Below are positions 6,950-13,340 of a stretch of 15,772 bases of DNA, in pieces. Under the pieces are notes generated by a model that worked only from the letters and a program-made list of their open reading frames with translations, ran no database searches and was not told where the DNA came from. The stretch comes from Verrucomicrobiota bacterium (lineage in GTDB: Bacteria > Verrucomicrobiota > Verrucomicrobiae > Limisphaerales > UBA11358). A program made the position numbers and the translations under genes. Every line of letters starts with the position of its first letter. Position 1 is the stretch's first letter. The stretch is taken from contig JACZKP010000096.1 in the NCBI GenBank assembly GCA_014860005.1, forward strand, positions 1 to 15,772, read 5' to 3'.

Positions 6950-8239
6950 TCACAATTGCCTCCGTAACGTGCCCGCAATCTCGTCGAACAATTTTCCGAC
7001 GGCGGACCGGTTCTTAAACTCGGCGCGCGTCATCAAGCGGGACTTGTTCTTATCTTCCTCGAACACCTTCACCTGTTCCGCAGCGAAGGCGGCGTCGTAA
7101 ATGTTCAGGTTGGCTTCGTCGTTCAACCGGAAGGAGCGGTCATCAAAATTAGTCGAACCCACGGACACCCAAACATCGTCCACGATCAGAACCTTGCAGT
7201 GATACATGGTGGGCTGGTACTCGTAGATCTCCACGCCGGCATCCAGCAACGCGCCCCACAACGAGCGGCTCGCCTTCTGCACAATCTTGGTGTCCATGAC
7301 CGGCCCGGGCACGATGATTTCAATCTTCACGCCCCGCTTGCGCGCGGCCACCAGGGTTTCGATGGCCAGGTCATCCGGCACGAAATAAGCCGCCTGCAAG
7401 CGGATGCTTTTGGTGGCGGAAGCGATGGAGAGCAGATACATCAGGCGGACGCTTGCACTGCCTTCACCCACCGAGCTTTTGAACACCTGCGCCAGCGCCG
7501 GGCCCACCGGTTTTGATTCGGGAAAATAATTGCTGCCGAGAAGAACCACGGACCGGGTTTTGATCCAGTTGTCAATGAAGGCGGATTGCATTTGGGCCAC
7601 GGCGGGGCCTTCGATCTGATAATGCGAATCGCGCCAGTGATCCTTTGATTGGGCCTGGCCCTGCCACTGATCCGCAATGCCGACTCCCCCCGTAAACCCA
7701 ATCCGACCATCCACCACCAGGAGTTTGCGATGCGTGCGATTGTTCATGCGCGCCAGGTTGTACCAGTGCAGCGGGTGATAAAGTTCCACCTCCACCCCGG
7801 CAGCTTTCATATCTTCCAGGAATTTCGCTTCGATCTTGCCGCTGCCCACCCAATCCAGCATCACATGGACTTTCACGCCTGCCCGCGCACGCTCGCTCAG
7901 GGCGGCGGAAAATTTCCTGCCAATTTCGCCCGACCAATAGATGTAGGTTTCAAAGGTGATGGTTTCCCGGGCACTGCGAATAGCCTCCAGCATGGCGGGG
8001 AAGATCTGATCGCCGTTTTGGAGGGCCGTAACGCGGTTTCCCGGCAGGATACCGGGGCCGAGTAATTGTCCCATAGACCGCAGGAACTGCGGGTCTTCGA
8101 CGGAGAAGCGGTGCGTCAGTTGGTAGCGGATTTGTTTTTCTCCCGCCCGAAGATTGAGAAACACGAGCGTGAACAGGCCCGTGAGCAACACGGTTATGAG
8201 GATTACCCACCACATTTTGGTTTTGCCCCGATGTTTCAT
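6950..8239 (-). CDS. Cardiolipin-synthase-type phospholipase D protein
   Basis: A membrane-anchored phospholipase D superfamily protein, 429 residues from the ATG at 8237-8239. A transmembrane helix at about 9-30 (MWWVILITVLLTG) follows a short basic N-terminus. Both catalytic HKD motifs are present: HRKLLVVD (His170, Lys172, Asp177) followed by GFTGG, and HCKVLIVD (His347, Lys349, Asp354) followed by GSTNFDDRS. The family joins two phosphatidylglycerol molecules into cardiolipin at the inner membrane, and paralogues may act on other phospholipids. Classical Cls has two N-terminal helices; only one is seen here. A TTG at 8285-8287 would extend the protein by 16 residues, but no start has a good ribosome-binding site. 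It lies 51 bp after the GlsB gene. A membrane-lipid remodelling role in stress is likely, given the family and neighbours. Confidence 0.92.
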   Translation of the reverse strand: MKHRGKTKMWWVILITVLLTGLFTLVFLNLRAGEKQIRYQLTHRFSVEDPQFLRSMGQLLGPGILPGNRVTALQNGDQIFPAMLEAIRSARETITFETYIYWSGEIGRKFSAALSERARAGVKVHVMLDWVGSGKIEAKFLEDMKAAGVEVELYHPLHWYNLARMNNRTHRKLLVVDGRIGFTGGVGIADQWQGQAQSKDHWRDSHYQIEGPAVAQMQSAFIDNWIKTRSVVLLGSNYFPESKPVGPALAQVFKSSVGEGSASVRLMYLLSIASATKSIRLQAAYFVPDDLAIETLVAARKRGVKIEIIVPGPVMDTKIVQKASRSLWGALLDAGVEIYEYQPTMYHCKVLIVDDVWVSVGSTNFDDRSFRLNDEANLNIYDAAFAAEQVKVFEEDKNKSRLMTRAEFKNRSAVGKLFDEIAGTLRRQL

Positions 8240-8290
8240 GCAAATGGCGATGAAGGGTCCATCCAGCCACTGGTCACGTTGCGCCAACCG

Positions 8291-8551
8291 TTAAGCTCTC
8301 CGGGAGCGGCGGCCAAAGACCACGCGATATAACACGAGCAGAATGATCGCCCCGATCACGGAGGCAACAAACCCGGCTGGCTCTCCCGGCTGATACCAAT
8401 GGAATGCCTGCCCGAGGTATTTCGCGACGATGGCGCCAGCAATGCCAAGCAACGTGGTAATGATGAATCCACCTGGATCTTTCCCGGGCATAAGCAACTT
8501 GGCGACGATCCCGACCACTAAACCAATTAGAATTGCATAGATAATTTCCAT
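8291..8551 (-). CDS. GlsB/YeaQ/YmgE-family stress membrane protein
   Basis: An 86-residue, almost wholly hydrophobic protein of the GlsB/YeaQ/YmgE ('transglycosylase-associated') family. It shows the family pattern: an N-terminal helix, GLVVGIVAKLLMPGKDPGG, then a glycine-rich second helix (TTLLGIAGAIVAKYLG), then a third helix ending in a basic tail (GRRSRRA). Members are small inner-membrane proteins induced by general, osmotic or acid stress; the biochemical activity is not established and the 'transglycosylase' label is historical. The start is well supported by AAAGGA (rc of 8560-8565), 8 nt upstream of the ATG. The slightly long polar insert between helices 2 and 3 (HWYQPGEPAG) is common in soil-bacterial members. 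It shares direction with the phospholipase D gene 51 bp downstream and could be co-transcribed with it. Confidence 0.93.
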   Translation of the reverse strand: MEIIYAILIGLVVGIVAKLLMPGKDPGGFIITTLLGIAGAIVAKYLGQAFHWYQPGEPAGFVASVIGAIILLVLYRVVFGRRSRRA

Positions 8552-8607
8552 GAGTTGTGTCCTTTCATACTTGAAGCGCCGATCTCGCCGCCGCCGTTTC
8601 TGGGGGT

Positions 8608-8630
8608 CTGGTTTCGAATATCGAAACCAG
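8608..8630. terminator. Perfect 10-bp-stem hairpin after the 141-residue gene
   Basis: CTGGTTTCGA (8608-8617) and TCGAAACCAG (8621-8630) are exact reverse complements around a 3-nt ATA loop, extendable by a GGG/CCC pairing across one bulged T. It starts 26 bp after the stop of the minus-strand gene at 8657-9082 and precedes the GlsB gene. No T-tract follows on either strand, so it may be a factor-dependent terminator, an mRNA-stabilising hairpin or an operator. Confidence 0.5.
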
Positions 8631-8656
8631 CCCTTTCCCCATCGGACGACAACTGG

Positions 8657-9082
8657 TCAGCGGCCGTCTCCATCGGCGTCGCCCGGCAGGACCTCCTCCA
8701 CCCGATCCCAGGCATCGCGCGTGGCCCGCTTGGCTTTGTCCCAGCTCAATCCAGCAGGTCCGCTGGATTTTTCGTAGTCGCGTTGGAGGTCCGCTTCCAC
8801 CTCTTCATACTTCTTCCCGGGATACTGGCTGCGGCCTTCATACCCGGTGCGGTAGGCCGGTTGGTAGGCGGTATAAGGCGCGTTGCGTTCCACGTACTTT
8901 TGCTTCGAGTAATTGGTTTGCCAATACGCGTTCTCGACCGTCGGATCCATTTTCTCCGCCCGGCCGCGCGCTTTGGGCCCGGCGACCACTACTCCGTCGC
9001 CCACGGGCGTTCCGGTGGTGGGATCACGATTGGCGTCCGTCCCATTTTGTTCGTCTGCCGGTTTCATGGTTTCTTGGGTCAT
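8657..9082 (-). CDS. Conserved hypothetical protein with a 'YWRxNY...GDADGDGR' tail
   Basis: A 141-residue soluble protein of unknown function. The C-terminal half carries a recognisable conserved pattern: NAYWQTNYS, an AYRTGYEGRSQYPG segment, YEEVEADLQRDYEKS, then WDKAKRATRDAWDRVEEV and the terminal GDADGDGR. I recall this tail from stress-associated proteins of many Gram-negative bacteria, where it follows a long glycine-zipper membrane segment. Here that segment is missing: only about 60 hydrophilic residues (TGTPVGDGVVVAGPKARGR) precede the tail, so this copy is probably cytoplasmic. I chose the ATG at 9080-9082, preceded by a weak GAAAGAAG. An upstream in-frame start at 9166 would add 28 residues that do not look like family sequence. 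The end (DADGDG) resembles a calcium-binding loop, but binding is unproven. Confidence 0.75.
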   Translation of the reverse strand: MTQETMKPADEQNGTDANRDPTTGTPVGDGVVVAGPKARGRAEKMDPTVENAYWQTNYSKQKYVERNAPYTAYQPAYRTGYEGRSQYPGKKYEEVEADLQRDYEKSSGPAGLSWDKAKRATRDAWDRVEEVLPGDADGDGR

Positions 9083-9265
9083 GTGTTTGCTTCTTTCTCT
9101 TATTTGCTTTTCCGTTGTCGAATTGTTTAACGACCATTCCTGGTTCGTGATGGCTTTGCGGAACAAGACGAACCGCGGCGGACGGTGTGCATGAGTTGCT
9201 TGAGGTGGTGGTTCATCAACGTCTTGATGGTTGGTTGGGTCGTCCGGAAAACGGCGCGGTCGGCC

Positions 9266-9385
9266 TCACGTGCAGCCTCGCAGCAGGAAGAAGATGAGAA
9301 GGAGGGGAATCGGAATACCCAATGCCCATAACACAACCCAGCCGATCTTGCCTTCCTCCGATTTGCGATTAAGTCGAATTTTCAT
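9266..9385 (-). CDS. 39-residue single-pass membrane peptide
   Basis: A small ORF encoding a basic, polar N-terminus (MKIRLNRKSEEGKIG) and one hydrophobic helix (WVVLWALGIPIPLLLIFFLL), ending RGCT. The start is supported by AAAGGA ending 4 nt before the ATG. It lies 69 bp after the DUF892 gene in the same direction. Small peptides with the 'WxLGIPIPLLLIxxLL' helix recur in stress gene sets of soil bacteria; this is a recollection and not a named family. It is probably inserted in the inner membrane with the basic end inside, and the function is unknown. The 183 bp downstream of it (9083-9265) hold no supported gene. Confidence 0.65.
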   Translation of the reverse strand: MKIRLNRKSEEGKIGWVVLWALGIPIPLLLIFFLLRGCT

Positions 9386-9454
9386 ACGGTCCTTTCACGA
9401 TGTGGCTTTTCGCCCGGCAACCGTCTCGCGGCGGTTGCAGGGCCGTTGCGGTGG

Positions 9455-10051
9455 CTACACCTGGAACGCTGGGCGCTTACGGTCGCGGCTGATCGGGCGG
9501 ACTCCGCGGCGCAAACTGGCGGGCCCTTCGTAGGCAGATTCATACGGCGATCCGTTGCCATTGGATTCACCGAGCGCCTCTTCATTAAGGGACGAATGTG
9601 CCAATTCATTGAGCGCTTCGTTGGCGTGCTTCTCCTGGTCGAGTATTTGTTGTAACAGACCTGCGGCTTTCTGGTTGTCCAACAGTTCGGCCCATTCGAG
9701 CAGGCAGCCATAGGACGCTATCTCATAGTGCTCCACCTTCTGTGCGGCGGCGATCAACGCGGCGTTGAGAGCCGGTGATCCCTTAAACTCCGCCGCAATT
9801 TCGTCGGCCTCTTTCAACAGGCCCACCGTGGCTTCGCACGTTTTTCCTTTGGCTTTTTTGCCGCACGATTGGAAGACCTGTTCGAGCTTCTTCGCGTGGC
9901 CTTCGGTTTCTTTCAAATGGGACTGGATCGCCTTCTTCAGGTCAGGGCAGGTGGCAGCTTTCGCCAGCTTGGGCAACGCCTTGATGATCCGCCGCTCGGC
10001 GTCGTACATGTCCGCCAGTTCATCCAGAAATAAATCTTTGAGTGTCTTCAT
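9455..10051 (-). CDS. DUF892 ferritin-like protein (YciE/YciF family)
   Basis: A 198-residue protein. Residues 1 to about 150 are the DUF892 four-helix ferritin-like bundle, opening with the hallmark LFLDELADMYDAERRIIKAL. Likely metal-site carboxylates and histidines lie in HLKETEGHAKKLEQVF (helix 2), VEHYEIASYGCL (helix 3) and ILDQEKHANEALNEL (helix 4). The last 45 residues (NGNGSPYESAYEG... to RKRPAFQV) are a polar, probably disordered tail. Related YciE/YciF proteins are induced by osmotic and general stress in enterobacteria; the structures show a di-iron-type site, but the reaction is unsettled. The start ATG lacks an obvious Shine-Dalgarno sequence. A strong hairpin at 10092-10120 separates it from the preceding gene. 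Confidence 0.92.
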   Translation of the reverse strand: MKTLKDLFLDELADMYDAERRIIKALPKLAKAATCPDLKKAIQSHLKETEGHAKKLEQVFQSCGKKAKGKTCEATVGLLKEADEIAAEFKGSPALNAALIAAAQKVEHYEIASYGCLLEWAELLDNQKAAGLLQQILDQEKHANEALNELAHSSLNEEALGESNGNGSPYESAYEGPASLRRGVRPISRDRKRPAFQV

Positions 10052-10091
10052 GTTGGTTGTTGTTTATCGGTAATTGGTTGATTGGAGAGGA

Positions 10092-10120
10092 CCCTGCGGC
10101 CAGTCCGCCCAGCCGCAGGG
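10092..10120. terminator. GC-rich hairpin between the glycine-zipper and DUF892 genes
   Basis: CCCTGCGGC (10092-10100) pairs exactly with GCCGCAGGG (10112-10120) around an 11-nt loop, in the 85-bp gap after the minus-strand stop at 10137. The sequence after it on the minus strand is TCCTCTCC, a poor U-tract. It could be a weak or partial terminator, or a processing hairpin that sets relative expression of the two genes. Confidence 0.45.
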
Positions 10121-10136
10121 GTGGTTTGATTACGGC

Positions 10137-10733
10137 TCAACGAGTACCGGCGTAGGTTTTTTCTTTGGCCAGCGGGCGCAAGATTTCGGTGTCACCACTG
10201 GGCTTGCTGGCTTTGGGCGCGGAGGCATCACCCGCGACACAGATGTCCTGCGCCCCGGCTTGTTTGAAGATGTCCTTGGCCCGGGCAATGTCGCCCGCAT
10301 CGTCCGTGTGAACCGAGATCAGGATATTGCCTTCCTTGATCTTGCCTTCGTAACGCTTGGCTTCCAGTTCCGGGATGCCCAAGCCGATCAAGCCACCGGC
10401 AATACCGCCGACCGCCGCACCGATGGCCGCACCACTCAACGCGGCCATAATGGGTCCAGCCGCAATGAACGGCCCGACGCCCGGGATAGCCAGAGCGCCG
10501 ATCCCGGCGATCCAGCCCAACGCCCCACCGATGCCGCCGCCAGAGAGGGCTCCGGTGACCGCGCCCTCGGGTGCTTTCGTGTTCTTCTCGTGCGCAAAGT
10601 CGCGGCTCGTGTCTTTGTCCGCGAACAACGCCGAGATGTCGTTGTTGGAGAAGTTCGCGTTTTTCAACTGATCAACAATGCGATCAGCCTGCTCGCGCGA
10701 AGTGGCAATGCAGAATACAGATTTCTTTGACAT
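10137..10733 (-). CDS. YflT/DUF3341-like glycine-zipper stress protein
   Basis: A 198-residue protein in three parts. Residues 1-50 (SVFCIATSREQADRIVDQL... then NNDISALFAD) form an alpha/beta domain like the general-stress YflT or DUF3341 proteins. Residues about 57-120 are a long glycine-zipper hydrophobic segment (GAVTGALSGGGIGGALGW, then IPGVGPFIAAG, then AAIGAAVGGIAGGLIG) likely to insert in a membrane. Residues about 121-165 (IPELEAKRYEGKIKEGN, ILISVHTDD, DIFKQAGAQDI) complete the alpha/beta fold, so the zipper is an insertion within one domain. AAAGGA sits upstream of the ATG at a slightly long spacing. It follows the PRC/BON gene by 35 bp, so the two are probably one transcript. Its role is unknown; the context indicates envelope stress. 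Confidence 0.85.
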   Translation of the reverse strand: MSKKSVFCIATSREQADRIVDQLKNANFSNNDISALFADKDTSRDFAHEKNTKAPEGAVTGALSGGGIGGALGWIAGIGALAIPGVGPFIAAGPIMAALSGAAIGAAVGGIAGGLIGLGIPELEAKRYEGKIKEGNILISVHTDDAGDIARAKDIFKQAGAQDICVAGDASAPKASKPSGDTEILRPLAKEKTYAGTR

Positions 10734-10768
10734 ATCGTTTGCTTCCTTTGGTTTGTGTATTTGTTGGT

Positions 10769-12241
10769 TTACTTGTCGTCGCTGGTGGTGAGTTTCACTT
10801 CCAGTTGGTTGTCCACATTCCCGGAAGTCGCGATTCGATTCGCGATTTCGCCGATGAGACGTTTCTCCTCGGCGGTCTTGACCGGCCCGCGCAACGTGAC
10901 CCGGCCATTTTGGGTGATGACCTTTACGTTCTGGGCATTCACGGACATGCCATCCGCGGCGGTGATTTCCTTGCGAATCTTCGCCGTGGTGTCCACGTCC
11001 GCTTTGCTGTTGCCCTGATTGAACGGCGTCAGTGTTTGGTCATCACGGTCGCGAACGTTGCGCGCCGTGTTATCCGGCTGCCGGGTCGCGGGAGTTCGTT
11101 CCTCACGGTCGCGAACATAGCGCCGGGAATCGTCGGCTTCGGTGGTCCCGTCAGTGGTGAAGTACGGCTGAACATTGTAGGCGCGATAAACGTCGCGGGC
11201 GTAGCCGGGTTGATTGAAGTCCGGCCATTGATCGGCCTTGAAATGCGGCGCCTTACTCAACGTTTCCTTGGTAGTGTCCAGTTGGAGGGTGTCCCGATCG
11301 GTGGTGTATCGGAGTGCGCTGGCGGGAACCGCGCTGAGTACGTCGTCCATTCCAAGGAAATCGCCGGTCGAGACGATCACGGCCACGATGCGGCCCGAGG
11401 ACAAATCCACCAGGAGGTTTTCCACGTCACCCAGCTCTTCATCCTGGAGGTTCTTCACGGACGTGCCGATGAGCTTGCTGGCCTTCTGGATCTGACCCAG
11501 GCGCGCCGCCGGAATCTGGGATTGACTCTCTTTGCTCTGGCCGGGGATACGGTCCTTGTCCCAGGTCCCATCCGCCCTGCGGGTGGAAACCGTGTTGGGT
11601 GAACGATCCGCCGTGCGTTGACCCTCGGTGGTGTAGCGTTGATCAGCCGCGTTTCGTTGATCATCCCGGTTGTAGCGTTGCCCATCCGTCTGGCGTTGGC
11701 CGTCCGTGATGTTGCGTTGATTATCCGTCGCCTCGTCTCGTTGGATGAAGGTGAAGGCGGATTCCTGGCCGTAATGGCGATAGACGGTGGACAACTGCGC
11801 GGAGTCGGTGGATTCCGCCCAATTTGACTTATCGAGTTTGGGCGCGTTCTGTAGTTTCTCCTTGCTGGCATCAAGGTGCAGGACTTTCTGGGCAACATCG
11901 TGATGCAAGGCGCCCGGCGGCACGGCGGTCAACGTATCGCCAATCCCGATGAACCCGCCGGAGGACAGGATTACTTGGACGACGCGGCCGGATTCCACAT
12001 CCACCGCGAGGTCTTCCACTTTGCCGAGTTTCTCGTCCTGGTAGTTTTTGACTTCCATGCCGATGAGGTCGCTGGCTTTGGCCGCGCCGTTCAGCCGATC
12101 CGCCCGCTGCGCATGGGGAGCGCGTTCACGGGTGTAACTTGGACCATCCGTTTTGGGGATGGGGGTGTCTTGGGCCAGCGTCGAGAACGCCAGGATTGAG
12201 CTGGCGGAGGCGCTGATGAGGATTTGCAGTTTTCGTTTCAT
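10769..12241 (-). CDS. Secreted protein with two PRC-barrel domains and a BON domain
   Basis: A 490-residue exported protein. Residues 1-23 are a signal peptide (KRKLQILISASASSILAF, cleavage near STLAQ). Two PRC-barrel domains follow, at about 54-125 (ASDLIGMEVKNYQDEKLG) and 252-322 (ASKLIGTSVKNLQDEELG). Each is trailed by a similar segment (LDASKEKLQNAP / LDTTKETLSKAP), so the whole 110-residue unit is duplicated. A Gln-Arg-rich linker (about 167-215) separates them, and a second Arg/Asp-rich linker (about 370-405) leads to a C-terminal BON domain at about 415-487 (KIRKEITA...VKVITQNGRVTLRGPV). BON domains bind phospholipid or membrane and PRC barrels mediate assembly, so an envelope-maintenance role in the periplasm is likely. 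The ATG lacks a Shine-Dalgarno sequence. It is first in the minus-strand run, diverges from the protease gene, and has the shared regulatory module upstream. Confidence 0.9.
   Translation of the reverse strand: MKRKLQILISASASSILAFSTLAQDTPIPKTDGPSYTRERAPHAQRADRLNGAAKASDLIGMEVKNYQDEKLGKVEDLAVDVESGRVVQVILSSGGFIGIGDTLTAVPPGALHHDVAQKVLHLDASKEKLQNAPKLDKSNWAESTDSAQLSTVYRHYGQESAFTFIQRDEATDNQRNITDGQRQTDGQRYNRDDQRNAADQRYTTEGQRTADRSPNTVSTRRADGTWDKDRIPGQSKESQSQIPAARLGQIQKASKLIGTSVKNLQDEELGDVENLLVDLSSGRIVAVIVSTGDFLGMDDVLSAVPASALRYTTDRDTLQLDTTKETLSKAPHFKADQWPDFNQPGYARDVYRAYNVQPYFTTDGTTEADDSRRYVRDREERTPATRQPDNTARNVRDRDDQTLTPFNQGNSKADVDTTAKIRKEITAADGMSVNAQNVKVITQNGRVTLRGPVKTAEEKRLIGEIANRIATSGNVDNQLEVKLTTSDDK
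11597..11743 (-). repeat. Gln-Arg short-period repeat in the PRC/BON linker
   Basis: Inside the PRC/BON gene, residues 167-215 carry six Gln-Arg pairs at 175, 182, 188, 195, 201 and 208, that is, spaced 7, 6, 7, 6 and 7 residues (for example DGQRQTDGQRYNRDDQR). At DNA level this shows as recurring 'cgttg' steps of 18-21 bp. It looks like a degenerate tandem expansion forming a charged flexible linker. Confidence 0.7.
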
Positions 12242-12291
12242 ATTTTGGTCTGTGTTTTTTTGTTGCCGTTCGTTGTGACAAGCTCACGCTT

Positions 12292-12350
12292 TTTCACAGA
12301 GTCCACCCTAGTCGAGGAACGCGAGGCGGCGCGATGGGGTGTTACCCTAC
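12292..12350 (-). promoter_or_regulatory. Putative regulatory module upstream of the PRC/BON gene
   Basis: Read on the minus strand, the blocks are GTAGGG (12345-12350), GCGTTCCT (12315-12322), AGGGT (12305-12309) and TCTGTGAAA (12292-12300), the last starting 51 bp upstream of the PRC/BON ATG. It lies in the 191-bp divergent gap and may also affect the protease gene. The matching copy is at 6354-6422. No convincing sigma-70 boxes were found for either divergent gene. Confidence 0.5.
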
Positions 12351-12432
12351 TTTGAACGGATGGAATCCGCGCCCGCTCCTTGTAGTCGCAACGCTGACAG
12401 GAGAATCAAAGTGAATTAGCCAGTTCGGAAGC

Positions 12433-13305
12433 GTGCGCGCAGGTAAACTGGTAGCAGTGAACTGGCATCGGATATTTTGGTTGGGCTTGTGGCTGGCCGG
12501 CGCGGTCGCCCCGGAAGGATTGTGCGCGGCGCTGACGCCCGAAAAGCTTTACCAAAAAGTTTTACCCTCGGTGATGACGCTGGAGGTGGAAAGCCAAAGT
12601 GGGGAACGGTTTGTCGGCAGCGCCGTGCTGGCCCTGGCGGACGATATTGCGATGACGGCCTGGCACGTCGTTGCGGATGCGCGTTCGGTTTGGGCCGTAT
12701 TCGCCAACGGCCAACGCGTAGAAGTGATTGGATGCATTGATCATGACGGCGGGCGCGATGTGGCGCTGCTGAAGTTGGAAAAGCGACTGCCCCATCGAAA
12801 GGCGGTTCTCGGCTCGGAACTGCAGGCGGTGGCCGCCCGCGCTTATGTGATCGGCGCGCCCAAAGGCTATGACTTCAGCATCAGCGATGGACTGATCAGC
12901 CAGATTCGGAAGGTGGACGGCGTGCTGCAGTATCAATTGTCTTGTCCCATTTCTCCGGGAAATAGTGGAAGCCCGGTCCTGAACCAGCGCGGTGAAGTTA
13001 TCGGCATCGCCTCGTGGACGAAGGCCGACGCGCAGAACGTGAGCTTCGCCATTCCCACCCAGGAATTCACCCGACTCAAGGTTTCTCAACGAGCGATGAC
13101 TTGGGAGCAACTGGCGGCCACCGGCCCGCCGGCCCCGACGTACAGCTTGACGGGACTGCGCCCTGCCAATGGCAATGCGCGCGACGCCGAGGCGGGAGGA
13201 TTCGCCGCGTTCCAGAAACGCTTGAAGGATTCCGTTGGCAAATCGGTGACCGTTGTGGTTCAGGAAGCCGGACGAACCAACATTTTTACATTTACCGTTG
13301 AGTAA
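12433..13305 (+). CDS. Secreted trypsin-like serine protease (S1C/HtrA-like, no PDZ)
   Basis: A 290-residue chymotrypsin-fold protease. A signal peptide covers about residues 9-32 (WHRIFWLGLWLAGAVAP, cleavage near LCAA). The catalytic triad is visible: His78 in TAWHVV, Asp109 in GRDVALLKL and Ser178 in GNSGSP, with SPVLNQRGEVIGIA continuing as in HtrA/DegP proteases. After the protease domain (ending near 215) only about 75 residues remain, too few for a normal PDZ domain. The C-terminus (FQKRLKDSVGKSVTVVVQEAG) could be a small beta element. It should cleave misfolded periplasmic proteins. There is no ATG: GTG codons at 12433 and 12457 are both possible, and the second gives a more typical signal peptide. 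ftsH follows 35 bp after its stop in the same direction, suggesting an operon. Confidence 0.88.
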   Translation: MRAGKLVAVNWHRIFWLGLWLAGAVAPEGLCAALTPEKLYQKVLPSVMTLEVESQSGERFVGSAVLALADDIAMTAWHVVADARSVWAVFANGQRVEVIGCIDHDGGRDVALLKLEKRLPHRKAVLGSELQAVAARAYVIGAPKGYDFSISDGLISQIRKVDGVLQYQLSCPISPGNSGSPVLNQRGEVIGIASWTKADAQNVSFAIPTQEFTRLKVSQRAMTWEQLAATGPPAPTYSLTGLRPANGNARDAEAGGFAAFQKRLKDSVGKSVTVVVQEAGRTNIFTFTVE

Positions 13306-13340
13306 CTGGTCAACCAACTGGCGACACTCACTCCACACTC

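Noticed and set aside
6349..6954. 12-bp direct repeat TCAGCTTTCACA at 6349-6360 and 6943-6954
   Set aside because: Several 12-mer repeats are expected by chance in a window of this size, and the second copy overlaps the end of the phospholipase D gene without matching context.
10089..10094. AGGGT near a TCT on the minus strand upstream of the DUF892 gene as a third copy of the shared module
   Set aside because: It is part of the GC hairpin at 10092-10120, the inner spacing differs, and the other blocks are absent.
12315..12345. GGAAC...GTT resembling an EcfG-type (general stress sigma factor) promoter on the plus strand
   Set aside because: The spacing and -10 element do not fit the GGAAC-N16/17-CGTT pattern, and the other copy of the module has GGACC.
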